A stretch of DNA of 6,401 nucleotides from assembly GCA_023382535.1 (NCBI GenBank), contig JAHDWA010000179.1:1-6401 (forward strand), in the 5' to 3' direction. This document shows, one piece after another, positions 1 through 6,019 of this stretch (position 1 is its first letter; every line of letters starts with the position of its first letter). A model generated the notes under the pieces. That model saw only the letters and a list, made by a program, of their open reading frames with translations, searched no databases and was not told the DNA's origin. Source of the stretch: Anaerolineae bacterium (lineage in GTDB: Bacteria > Chloroflexota > Anaerolineae > 4572-78 > J111). A program made the translations under genes and the position numbers.

Positions 1-62
<62 letters not shown>

Positions 63-68
63 CACTAT

Positions 69-110
69 AATTAACAATTTTCAATTGATAATTGCCAATT
101 GACAATTTTA
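69..110 (+). repeat. Degenerate heptad tandem array, AATTGAC type, six units
   Basis: Reading from 69 in steps of seven gives AATTAAC, AATTTTC, AATTGAT, AATTGCC, AATTGAC, AATTTTA. Every unit starts with AATT and positions 5-7 vary. The array lies in the trailer between the tRNA and its terminator and ends six bases before the hairpin. The same family occurs at 1912-1960 in reverse orientation and, more degraded, at 6020-6047. It contains a TTGACA string at 99-104 but no -10 box at a suitable distance, so I do not call a promoter. Confidence 0.8.
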
Positions 111-116
111 CGATGT

Positions 117-151
117 AACCCTTCGACTTAGGCGGAGGGTTTTTGTTTTTT
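117..151 (+). terminator. Intrinsic terminator of the tRNA transcript
   Basis: AACCCTTCG (117-125) pairs with CGGAGGGTT (133-141), nine pairs with one U-G wobble, around a 7-base loop. A T-rich tract (142-151, one G) follows. It would stop transcription coming from the tRNA and insulate ilvE, whose own promoter lies further downstream. Confidence 0.85.
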
Positions 152-170
152 AGGAAAAATCGTTTGACTG

Positions 171-212
171 ATCTTCCATCCACTATCTTCTATCCTCTAT
201 CTTCTTCCACCT
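171..212 (+). repeat. Pyrimidine heptad tandem array, ATCTTCT type
   Basis: In steps of seven from 171 the units read ATCTTCC, ATCCACT, ATCTTCT, ATCCTCT, ATCTTCT and then a decayed TCCACCT. The plus strand is almost purine-free apart from the leading A. The array sits directly upstream of the ilvE promoter. Its period matches the AATTGAC arrays but its sequence is different. It could be a simple slippage product or a second intergenic repeat family. Confidence 0.7.
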
Positions 213-214
213 TC

Positions 215-243
215 TTGCCCCTTCGCTGATTCTTCGGTAAAAT
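215..243 (+). promoter_or_regulatory. Probable sigma-70-type promoter of ilvE
   Basis: TTGCCC (215-220) and TAAAAT (238-243) are separated by 17 bases. The -10 box has one mismatch to TATAAT, while the -35 box is weaker. Transcription would begin near 250, leaving a leader of under 30 bases that contains the ribosome binding site AGGGGAGG (261-268). Confidence 0.6.
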
Positions 244-277
244 GCCAAAAATTTGCTCAAAGGGGAGGTCTTAGATT

Positions 278-1204
278 ATGGCCCTACCAAAATCCGAATT
301 TATCTGGTTCAACGGCAAATTCGTGCCGTGGGATGAAGCTAAAATCCACGTTTTGTCCCATGTCCTGCATTACGGCACCAGTGTCTTTGAGGGCATCCGG
401 GCTTACCAAACACCGGCAGGCCCGGCAGTGTTGGGCCTGAAGCCCCACGTTAGACGGCTGTTCAATAGCTGCAAAATTATCAATATGATGCCCCTGCCCT
501 ACACCGAGACAGAGCTGAGCCAGGCGATTGTGGATACGGTCGCCGCAAACAAGCACAATGCCTGTTACATTCGCCCCCTGGTGTTTCGTGGTTACGAGGT
601 GTTGGGCGTTGACCCGCGCAACTGCCCCATCGAAACCATCATTGCCACCTGGGAATGGGGCACTTACCTGGGCGCCGACGCTATTGAAAAAGGCGTGGAC
701 GTGGCCGTGAGCAGTTGGCGGCGCATGGCCCCCGATACCCACCCGGCTATGGCCAAAGTGGGCGGCAACTATATCAATTCGCAGATGGTGGTCATGGAAG
801 CCAAGCGCCACGGTTACATTGAGGGTATTGTCCTGGATGTGCAGGGGTACGTCAGCGAGGGCAGCGGCGAGAATATTTTTGTCATCATGGACGGCAAAAT
901 TTATACCCCGCCGGTGGGCAACTCGATTTTGACCGGCATTACCCGCAGTTTCGCCATGACCCTGGCCGCAGAAAAAGGCTACCCGGTCATCGAGCAGCAG
1001 ATCCCGCGCGAAATGCTCTACATCGCCGACGAACTCTTCTTCACCGGCACGGCCGCCGAGATCAGCCCCATCCGCAGCGTGGATGGCGTGACGATTGGCA
1101 GCGGCTCGCGCGGTCCGATCACCGCGGACATCCAGAAGGAGTTCTTCTCCATCATCACCGGCGAAGTGCCCGACCGGCACGGCTGGCTGACCCCGGTCAA
1201 GTAA
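278..1204 (+). CDS. ilvE: Branched-chain amino acid aminotransferase (class IV, PLP)
   Basis: The product catalyses the last step of leucine, isoleucine and valine synthesis: a cytosolic, PLP-dependent transfer of an amino group from glutamate to the branched 2-oxoacids. It has 308 residues, the normal length of bacterial IlvE. Visible family landmarks are FEGIRAY (38-43), Arg60 of the phosphate-binding RRLF stretch, YIRP (97-100), the PLP Schiff-base lysine Lys160 in AKVGGNY, EGSGENIF with Glu194, and GTAAEISP (257-264), the cofactor and substrate carboxylate loop. The start is well supported: ATG at 278 follows AGGGGAGG with nine bases between. Class IV also contains D-amino acid transaminase and aminodeoxychorismate lyase, but these motifs and the length fit IlvE best. 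The gene forms a tight pair with the downstream DinB-like gene. No attenuator is seen in front of it. Confidence 0.96.
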   Translation: MALPKSEFIWFNGKFVPWDEAKIHVLSHVLHYGTSVFEGIRAYQTPAGPAVLGLKPHVRRLFNSCKIINMMPLPYTETELSQAIVDTVAANKHNACYIRPLVFRGYEVLGVDPRNCPIETIIATWEWGTYLGADAIEKGVDVAVSSWRRMAPDTHPAMAKVGGNYINSQMVVMEAKRHGYIEGIVLDVQGYVSEGSGENIFVIMDGKIYTPPVGNSILTGITRSFAMTLAAEKGYPVIEQQIPREMLYIADELFFTGTAAEISPIRSVDGVTIGSGSRGPITADIQKEFFSIITGEVPDRHGWLTPVK

Positions 1205-1205
1205 G

Positions 1206-1649
1206 ATGGCTCAGGATCGCTCTTTTCTCGCCAGTAATGCCCAGGAAACCCGGCGGCTAACGCTTTTAGCCGCCCGCATCACCGACGCCGAATTGGCCCA
1301 GGAAATTGAAGGCGACTGGACCGTGGCCGTAGATTTTGCCCATCTGGCCTTCTGGGACCGGCGAGTATTGGCTCAAATCGAGTATTGGGAACGGCATGGA
1401 GTCAGTGACTCGCCCTACAATGCCGACGTTTTTAACGACGCGCTGCTGCCCGTTTTTCTGGCGCTCCCGCCGCGCGCCGCCGTCCACCTGGCCGTCGAAA
1501 GCGCCGGGTTGGTTGACCAAAAGCTGGAGAGCCTGTCGGATGAATTTCTGGCGGCTATGCGCAGCCTGCCCAATCCGCCCAATCTGGATCGAGGCCGGCA
1601 CCGGCGCGAACACCTGGCCCAGCTTGAGCGAATTGGCATCCGGGTTTGA
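1206..1649 (+). CDS. DinB-like / DUF664-type four-helix metal-binding protein
   Basis: A 147-residue protein that resembles the DinB/YfiT superfamily of four-helix-bundle, often metal-binding proteins. The best signature is DWTVAVDFAHLAFWD (37-51), which matches the family pattern of GWTV, a helix and then AHLAxWD. It supplies a candidate metal ligand His46. A C-terminal helix GRHRREHLAQLE carries His132 and His136, in the place where the family keeps its second and third ligands. Known relatives include mycothiol- or bacillithiol-dependent transferases and damage-inducible proteins of unknown role, so the substrate cannot be assigned. The ATG is one base after the ilvE stop and has no good Shine-Dalgarno site, which suggests translation by re-initiation after ilvE. 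No clear terminator follows it before the leuS leader promoter. Confidence 0.75.
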   Translation: MAQDRSFLASNAQETRRLTLLAARITDAELAQEIEGDWTVAVDFAHLAFWDRRVLAQIEYWERHGVSDSPYNADVFNDALLPVFLALPPRAAVHLAVESAGLVDQKLESLSDEFLAAMRSLPNPPNLDRGRHRREHLAQLERIGIRV

Positions 1650-1698
1650 TTTTCAGTCAAAGTCGTAAGATCAAAGGGTAGCATTTCGTCAAAGAGTG

Positions 1699-1707
1699 TG
1701 CTATAAT
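1699..1707 (+). promoter_or_regulatory. Extended -10 promoter driving the leuS leader
   Basis: TGCTATAAT is a perfect extended -10 element: TG, one base, then TATAAT at 1702-1707. The -35 region at the usual distance (about 1679-1684, TAGCAT) is poor, as is common for extended -10 promoters. The predicted start near 1714 gives a leader RNA of about 190 bases up to the attenuator T-tract. Confidence 0.75.
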
Positions 1708-1741
1708 CATAGCCAATGTGAAACAGAAGGTGTATTGACTC

Positions 1742-1852
1742 ATGAATAACCGAATTTGGACCGTCGAATCCAACCCAATCGCTTTACAGGCTTTGTTGCT
1801 TAGCCTTAGTCGCAAACTTCCCCTTCCGACGGTTCCCCTTACTGGGGTTTGA
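1742..1852 (+). CDS. Leucine-rich leader peptide of the leuS attenuator (36 codons)
   Basis: A short gene with ATG at 1742, TGA at 1850-1852, and a good ribosome binding site AGAAGGTG (1725-1732) nine bases upstream. The peptide has eight leucines in 36 residues. The core, residues 15-23, reads LQALLLSLS and is followed by KLPLP at 25-29. All leucines use TTA, TTG or CTT; none use CTG, the codon that dominates leuS and ilvE. The peptide has no recognisable fold and lies between a strong promoter and a terminator, directly upstream of the leucyl-tRNA synthetase gene. These are the hallmarks of a leader peptide in ribosome-mediated attenuation, where slow decoding at leucine codons reports scarce charged tRNA-Leu. 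That role is inferred. The open frame, its binding site and the codon content are seen directly. Confidence 0.82.
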   Translation: MNNRIWTVESNPIALQALLLSLSRKLPLPTVPLTGV

Positions 1853-1895
1853 CGGTAATTTTGTCTACCTTTAAGAGCCGGTCGGAAGACCGGCT
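1758..1895 (+). promoter_or_regulatory. Leucine attenuator: mutually exclusive RNA pairings
   Basis: Four segments can be read. Segment 1 (1758-1768, GGACCGTCGAA) pairs with segment 2 (1824-1835, TTCCGACGGTTC) through nine pairs including one G-U, a one-base bulge at 1826 and two further A-U pairs. Segment 2 (CTTCCGAC, 1823-1830) is perfectly complementary over eight bases to segment 3 (GTCGGAAG, 1881-1888). Segment 3 is also the left arm and loop of the terminator hairpin (segment 3:4, 1876-1895). The 2:3 pairing therefore excludes both 1:2 and the terminator. The leucine codon run (1784-1807) lies between segments 1 and 2, so a ribosome stalled there would leave segment 2 free and favour read-through into leuS. 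A small CCCC/GGGG hairpin (1835-1847) lies before the stop codon. Free energies were not calculated. Confidence 0.75.
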
Positions 1896-1904
1896 TTTTG
1901 TTTT
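1873..1904 (+). terminator. Attenuator terminator before leuS
   Basis: AGCCGGTC (1876-1883) pairs perfectly with GACCGGCT (1888-1895) around the stable tetraloop GGAA, and is followed by TTTTGTTTT (1896-1904). Upstream A residues can lengthen the stem by pairing into the T-tract. It is a textbook intrinsic terminator, but no complete long gene ends before it. Only the leader peptide does, and leuS begins 85 bases after the T-tract. This is why I read it as a conditional terminator. Confidence 0.92.
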
Positions 1905-1911
1905 AACACAT

Positions 1912-1960
1912 AATTGTCAACAGTCAATTGTCAATTATCAATAGTCAATTTACAATAGAC
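1912..1960 (-). repeat. Heptad tandem array in reverse orientation, seven units
   Basis: In steps of seven from 1912 the plus strand reads AATTGTC, AACAGTC, AATTGTC, AATTATC, AATAGTC, AATTTAC, AATAGAC. AATTGTC is the reverse complement of the AATTGAC unit at 69-110 after rotation, so this is the same family inverted. It begins seven bases after the attenuator T-tract and occupies most of the untranslated RNA in front of leuS. Confidence 0.82.
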
Positions 1961-1988
1961 GGATATTTAATAGATTGAGAGACATTTT

Positions 1989-4550
1989 ATGGCTGAAAAA
2001 TACAACCCTCAAGTGATCGAGAAAAAATGGCAGCAAAAATGGGAAGCCGACGGTCTGAACCGGGCCGTGATTGATCATAACAAAGAAAAATATTACGCCA
2101 TGACCATGTATCCTTACCCCAGCGGCGATTTGCACATGGGGCATTGGTACGCGATGGCCCCCAGCGACGTTCGCGCCCGTTGGATGCGCATGAAAGGCTA
2201 CAACGTCCTGTTCCCCATGGGCTTCGACTCGTTTGGCCTGCCGGCTGAAAACGCGGCCATCAAGCGCGGCATCCACCCCAAGCAGTGGACGTATGCCAAC
2301 ATCGAGCGCATGCGCAGCCAACTACGCTCGATGGGCGCTATGTTTGATTGGGAGCGCGAAGCTGTCACCTCCGACCCCAGCTACTACAAGTGGACCCAGT
2401 GGTTCTTTTTGAAATTGTACGATATGGGTCTGGCTTACAAAACTATGGCCCCGGTGGATTTTTGTCCCACCTGCAACACCACCCTGGCCCGCGAGCAGGT
2501 CTGGGGCGAAGACCGTCACTGCGAGCGCTGCGGCACGCCGGTCATTAAAAAGGATTTGAACCAGTGGTTCTTCAAAATCACCGACTACGCCGACGAGCTG
2601 CTGGACTTTTCCCGCCTGCACTGGCCGGAGCGCGTCCGCGCCATGCAGAAAAACTGGATTGGCCGCAGCGAGGGCGCGGAAGTGGTTTTCAAAACCGAGC
2701 AGGGCGGCCATGAGATTCCGATTTTCACCACCCGGCCCGACACGCTGTGGGGCGCGACTTTTATGGTCCTGGCCCCGGAGCATCCGCTGGTGGCGACCTT
2801 GACCAGCGACGAGCAGCGTGCCGCGGTCGAAGCTTACGTGACTCAAGCGACCCGCCAGACCGAGATTGACCGGCTGGCCATGGATAAAGAGAAAACCGGC
2901 GTCTTTATCGGTGCGTATGCCATCAACCCGGTTAACAACGAGCGCATTCCCATCTGGATTGCCGACTATGTTTTGATGACCTACGGCACCGGAGCGATTA
3001 TGGCCGTGCCCTGCGGCGACGAGCGCGACTTCGAGTTTGCCCAAAAATACAGTCTGCCCATCCCAGTTGTGGTAGCGCCCAAAGGGTGGGACGGCCAACC
3101 TTTTAAGGAAGCCTACACCGAGCCGGGGACGATGGTCAACAGTGGTTCCTTCACCGGCTTCGCCACTATCGGCAAATACAGCCTGGCCGAGTGGACGCCC
3201 GAACTGGCCGAACAGTACGGTCTGCCCGCCCATCTGACCCCTGAAACGGAGGGCCGGGTGGCGGTAACCCGCTGGCTGGAAGCACAGGGCATCGGCAAAT
3301 TTGCCGTGACCTACCGCCTGCGCGACTGGCTGATCAGCCGCCAGCGTTACTGGGGCGCGCCCATTCCGATGATCACCTGCCCGGCCTGTGGCATTGTGCC
3401 CGTGCCATACGGTGATTTGCCGGTCGAACTGCCGGAGGATGTCCACTTTATGCCTACCGGCGAGTCGCCGCTGAAGTTCCATGAAGGATTCCGCCATGTG
3501 AAGTGCCCCCAGTGCGGCGCTGAGGATGCCGAGCGCGAAACCGACACGATGGACACCTTTATGTGCTCAAGCTGGTACCAGTACGCCTACATGGACCCGC
3601 ATTGGAAAGACGGCCAGCGGCTGTCGGCAGATGACATGCCCTTTAACCCGGTTGAAGGCGATTACTGGCTGCCAGTTGACCAGTATACCGGCGGCATCGA
3701 GCATGCGACCATGCACCTGCTGTACACCCGCTTCTTCACCAAAGCGATGCATGATATGGGCCTGGTCCCCTTTGACGAGCCGATGAACGCCCTGTTCAAC
3801 CAGGGCATCATCCTGGGCGAAGACCGGGAGAAGATGAGCAAAAGCCGGGGCAATGTGGTTGCGCCCGACGATTTGGTGCAAGCTTATGGGGCCGATACCG
3901 TGCGCGGCTACCTGATGTTCGGCTTCCGCTGGGATCAGGGCGGACCGTGGGACAGCAAAGGCATTCTGGGGGTGCAGCGGTTCCTGGAAAGAGTGTGGGA
4001 TTTGGTGACGAGTGAGGCAAAGCCGCGCGGAGGCGCGGAGGCGACAGAGACGCAACTGCGCGACCTGCGCCGGAAGCAGCACCAGGCCATTCGCCGGGTC
4101 ACCCAGGACATCCAGGATTTCAGTTTCAATACGATGGTGGCCGGGTTGATGGAGTATAGCAATGCCTTGAATGCCATCCGCACGGCTGCGCCGGGTGTGG
4201 TTAACCAGCCGGCCTGGAGTGAGGCCATTCGCACCCTGGTGCTGCTGCTGGCGCCCGGTTTCCCCCATATTGCCGAGGAATTGTGGGCCAAGCTGGGCCA
4301 GCCTTACAGCGTTCACCGGCAAAGCTGGCCGGACTGGGATGAGGAGCTGGCTAAAGAGGACACGGTCGAGATTGCGGTCCAGATCAACGGCAAGGTCCGC
4401 GACAAAATTGAAGTCCCTACGGATATTGAAGAGGCTGAGGCTAAGGCTAAGGCATTGGCTACTGATGGCGCTCAACGATACTCGGAAGGAAAAACACCAC
4501 TAAAGGTGATTTACGTGCCGGGCCGGCTGGTCAATATCGTGGTCAAGTGA
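1989..4550 (+). CDS. leuS: Leucyl-tRNA synthetase
   Basis: A class I aminoacyl-tRNA synthetase that activates leucine with ATP, charges tRNA-Leu and edits mischarged products. It is complete at 853 residues; the E. coli enzyme has 860. Visible features in order are the HIGH signature as HMGH (49-52), a Cys4 cluster C159/C162/C178/C181, and the CP1 editing domain with the threonine-rich TTRPDT (247-252, Thr252 in place) and Asp344 in AVPCGDERD. A second Cys4 set follows (C464/C467/C506/C509), then KMSKS (615-619), an anticodon-binding helical domain (about 650-790) and the tRNA-binding C-terminal domain ending in VPGRLVNIVV. There is no leucine-specific insert directly before KMSKS, as in the Bacillus type. 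The residue before the editing aspartate is Gly rather than the usual His. The Shine-Dalgarno site before ATG 1989 is weak (GAGAGA, 1977-1982). The attenuator upstream suggests control by leucine, and the next two genes are coupled to it. Confidence 0.98.
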   Translation: MAEKYNPQVIEKKWQQKWEADGLNRAVIDHNKEKYYAMTMYPYPSGDLHMGHWYAMAPSDVRARWMRMKGYNVLFPMGFDSFGLPAENAAIKRGIHPKQWTYANIERMRSQLRSMGAMFDWEREAVTSDPSYYKWTQWFFLKLYDMGLAYKTMAPVDFCPTCNTTLAREQVWGEDRHCERCGTPVIKKDLNQWFFKITDYADELLDFSRLHWPERVRAMQKNWIGRSEGAEVVFKTEQGGHEIPIFTTRPDTLWGATFMVLAPEHPLVATLTSDEQRAAVEAYVTQATRQTEIDRLAMDKEKTGVFIGAYAINPVNNERIPIWIADYVLMTYGTGAIMAVPCGDERDFEFAQKYSLPIPVVVAPKGWDGQPFKEAYTEPGTMVNSGSFTGFATIGKYSLAEWTPELAEQYGLPAHLTPETEGRVAVTRWLEAQGIGKFAVTYRLRDWLISRQRYWGAPIPMITCPACGIVPVPYGDLPVELPEDVHFMPTGESPLKFHEGFRHVKCPQCGAEDAERETDTMDTFMCSSWYQYAYMDPHWKDGQRLSADDMPFNPVEGDYWLPVDQYTGGIEHATMHLLYTRFFTKAMHDMGLVPFDEPMNALFNQGIILGEDREKMSKSRGNVVAPDDLVQAYGADTVRGYLMFGFRWDQGGPWDSKGILGVQRFLERVWDLVTSEAKPRGGAEATETQLRDLRRKQHQAIRRVTQDIQDFSFNTMVAGLMEYSNALNAIRTAAPGVVNQPAWSEAIRTLVLLLAPGFPHIAEELWAKLGQPYSVHRQSWPDWDEELAKEDTVEIAVQINGKVRDKIEVPTDIEEAEAKAKALATDGAQRYSEGKTPLKVIYVPGRLVNIVVK

Positions 4551-5242
4551 TGTCTACTATTATCCACTTGGTCCGCCACGGGCGCATTCCCAATTATGAC
4601 GCCGACCAACCCCTGACCGCCGAGGGCCGGGCGGAAGCTCTGACCGTCGGACGCGGGTTGGCGGCTTCCATCAGGCCGGGTGAGACCATTCGCTTCTGCA
4701 GCAGCCCGGCCCGCCGCGCCCGTGAAACGGCCAAGTTTCTCTGTGAGGGGCTGGGCCTGGTGCTGGCGGAGATGAAGGTATTAGCCGCGATCAGTCTGCC
4801 GGTTGAGGTAGATGACCGGCTGCAAAACAACCAGTTTTATCTAAACGGCTCCAGCTACGATCCGATGCTGCCCCTGTTAGATATGGGCCGCTGGCGCTTG
4901 CACGAACAGCCCTCGCCCGAAAATCAGGCCTTTGTGGACCTTCAAACCGGATTTTGGGGTGCGCCTGACCCGGTGGCTTACTGGCTGGCGCATCCGCACC
5001 CGTTGGCCGAGCCTCCGGAAGCGGTGGCCGAGCGGGTTCGAGCTTGTCTCGTCGAGCGCCTGAGTGAAACGACTTCCGGCAGTTCCCTCCGCCGCGATAT
5101 TTGCGTGACTCATTCGGCTAATTTGCGGGCCTTTCTGCGGCATGTCTTTGGCCAAGACCTCGGCGCACCGGCATTTAACAGCATGCTGACGATAAACCAG
5201 GGGCAGGTGGAGTATCAAGGTCAAATTGGAAAGTTTCAATGA
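4550..5242 (+). CDS. Histidine phosphatase (phosphoglycerate mutase-like) family protein
   Basis: A cytosolic protein of 230 residues from the histidine phosphatase superfamily. It carries the RHG motif with the phospho-accepting His10 (LVRHG), then SSPARRARETA (51-61) with the phosphate-pocket Arg56. The C-terminal motif VTHSANLRAFL (187-197) supplies the second catalytic His188, with Ser in place of the common Gly. The family covers phosphoglycerate mutases, CobC-like phosphatases and SixA-like phosphohistidine phosphatases. At this length it is not a SixA minimal domain, and the central region (65-160) is not diagnostic, so the substrate is unknown. ATG 4550 overlaps the leuS stop by one base (TGATG). 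GTG at 4547 is an alternative that adds one residue. The downstream kinase overlaps it by four bases, giving a translationally coupled trio. Confidence 0.88.
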   Translation: MSTIIHLVRHGRIPNYDADQPLTAEGRAEALTVGRGLAASIRPGETIRFCSSPARRARETAKFLCEGLGLVLAEMKVLAAISLPVEVDDRLQNNQFYLNGSSYDPMLPLLDMGRWRLHEQPSPENQAFVDLQTGFWGAPDPVAYWLAHPHPLAEPPEAVAERVRACLVERLSETTSGSSLRRDICVTHSANLRAFLRHVFGQDLGAPAFNSMLTINQGQVEYQGQIGKFQ

Positions 5243-5946
5243 AAACACCCTCATCAACTTCCCCCAAACGGAACCGCAAACGGACCCTAGCCATCGAGAC
5301 GGCGTTAAATGTCCTTGAGAATGAGCGCCGCTATGTGGCCAAGGAATTACACGACGGTGTCGCCCAGACGACGCTGCAATTGGGCTTGCAGGCCGGGATT
5401 TGTCGCAAATTGTTAGAGCGGGGCAACCTGGAGATGTTAGGCCAGGAACTTGTCGCCCTGGAGGGCCGTCTCCAACTGGCCTCGGCTCAAGTTCGCGAGG
5501 TCATCGCCGATATGCGCCCCCCCCGGCTTGAAGCAGAAGCGCCGGTGAGTGAATATCTGCAAGCGGCCATCAAGACCCACCGGGAACGAGGCGGCGCTCC
5601 CGTTGAAATTCAGCTCAACCTGCCGGACCAGATACTCCGGCTTTCCGCTGTCCAAAAGTTGACCTTAACCCGTATTGTTCAAGAAGCGCTGCTGAATATT
5701 CGCAAGCATGCCCGGGCCAAACATGTCCGCTTGGGTCTCGACGCTGACTCCGACAGTGTTTACCTGGTCATTGCCGATGATGGCAAAGGGTTTGATCCGG
5801 CTGAAGTTGAAGCACTGCCGGTTGATCGGAGGGGAGCCGGGCTGGCCAGTCTGCGGGCGCGGGCCGAGGCGTTAGGCGGGACACTCACCCTTGGCAGGGA
5901 CACCAGCGGGGCATGGACCGAAGTGAAGGTAACCTGGCCCAAGTAA
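5239..5946 (+). CDS. Soluble sensor histidine kinase, HisKA_3/NarL-type core, no sensor domain
   Basis: A 235-residue protein containing only a kinase core. After a short basic N-terminus (KRNRKR, 10-15) comes a HisKA_3 dimerisation and phosphoacceptor segment with KELHDGVAQTT (35-45), where His38 is the probable autophosphorylation site. A helical region reaches about residue 95. A HATPase_c domain follows, with the N box QEALLNIRKHARA (148-160, Glu149 and Asn153), G1 box DDGKGFDP (180-187) and G2 box GAGLASLRARAEALGG (199-214). I see no membrane segment, PAS or GAF domain, so its signal must come from a partner or from the cytosol. Such kinases normally act on LuxR/NarL-type response regulators, but none is in the window. 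The start ATG overlaps the phosphatase stop (ATGA), implying coupled translation. All key ATP-binding residues look intact. Confidence 0.9.
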   Translation: MKTPSSTSPKRNRKRTLAIETALNVLENERRYVAKELHDGVAQTTLQLGLQAGICRKLLERGNLEMLGQELVALEGRLQLASAQVREVIADMRPPRLEAEAPVSEYLQAAIKTHRERGGAPVEIQLNLPDQILRLSAVQKLTLTRIVQEALLNIRKHARAKHVRLGLDADSDSVYLVIADDGKGFDPAEVEALPVDRRGAGLASLRARAEALGGTLTLGRDTSGAWTEVKVTWPK

Positions 5947-5960
5947 TGAGATGTCCGGGG

Positions 5961-6016
5961 CAAAATAAAACTGCCCGTCTCTACGAATTGACCGAAAAAA
6001 AAAGAGATGGGCAGTT
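5961..6016 (-). terminator. Long inverted repeat, terminator for the minus-strand gene (possibly bidirectional)
   Basis: AACTGCCCGTCTCT (5969-5982) and AGAGATGGGCAGTT (6003-6016) pair over 14 bases with one wobble around a 20-base loop. In the minus direction the stem is followed by a T-rich TTTTATTTTG (complement of 5961-5970), as expected for an intrinsic terminator of the gene at 6047-6355. In the plus direction there is almost no T-tract, so it would stop the leuS operon less efficiently. The 20-base loop is larger than usual for a terminator. Confidence 0.7.
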
Positions 6017-6019
6017 AAC

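Noticed and set aside
69..110. CRISPR array
   Set aside because: The unit is only seven bases with no spacers of constant length, so it is a short tandem repeat and not a CRISPR array.
99..127. Promoter from TTGACA at 99-104 in the first heptad array
   Set aside because: No acceptable -10 hexamer lies 16-18 bases downstream, and the terminator hairpin occupies that place. The hexamer is part of the repeat unit.
284..1180. A 298-codon open frame on the minus strand opposite ilvE
   Set aside because: The plus-strand frame is an unmistakable IlvE with all catalytic motifs. The antisense translation shows no family motif, is rich in His, Gly and Ala, and is a by-product of GC-rich codon use.
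1714..1904. T-box riboswitch before leuS
   Set aside because: A T-box would be the usual alternative for a synthetase leader. I find no T-box consensus of the UGGNACCGCG kind before the terminator and no Stem I hallmark, whereas a leader frame with its own binding site is present. A covariance-model search would settle it.
2322..4475. Two long minus-strand frames opposite leuS (391 and 302 codons)
   Set aside because: Both lie entirely inside leuS, show no recognisable domain, no ribosome binding site and the same antisense composition as other shadow frames.
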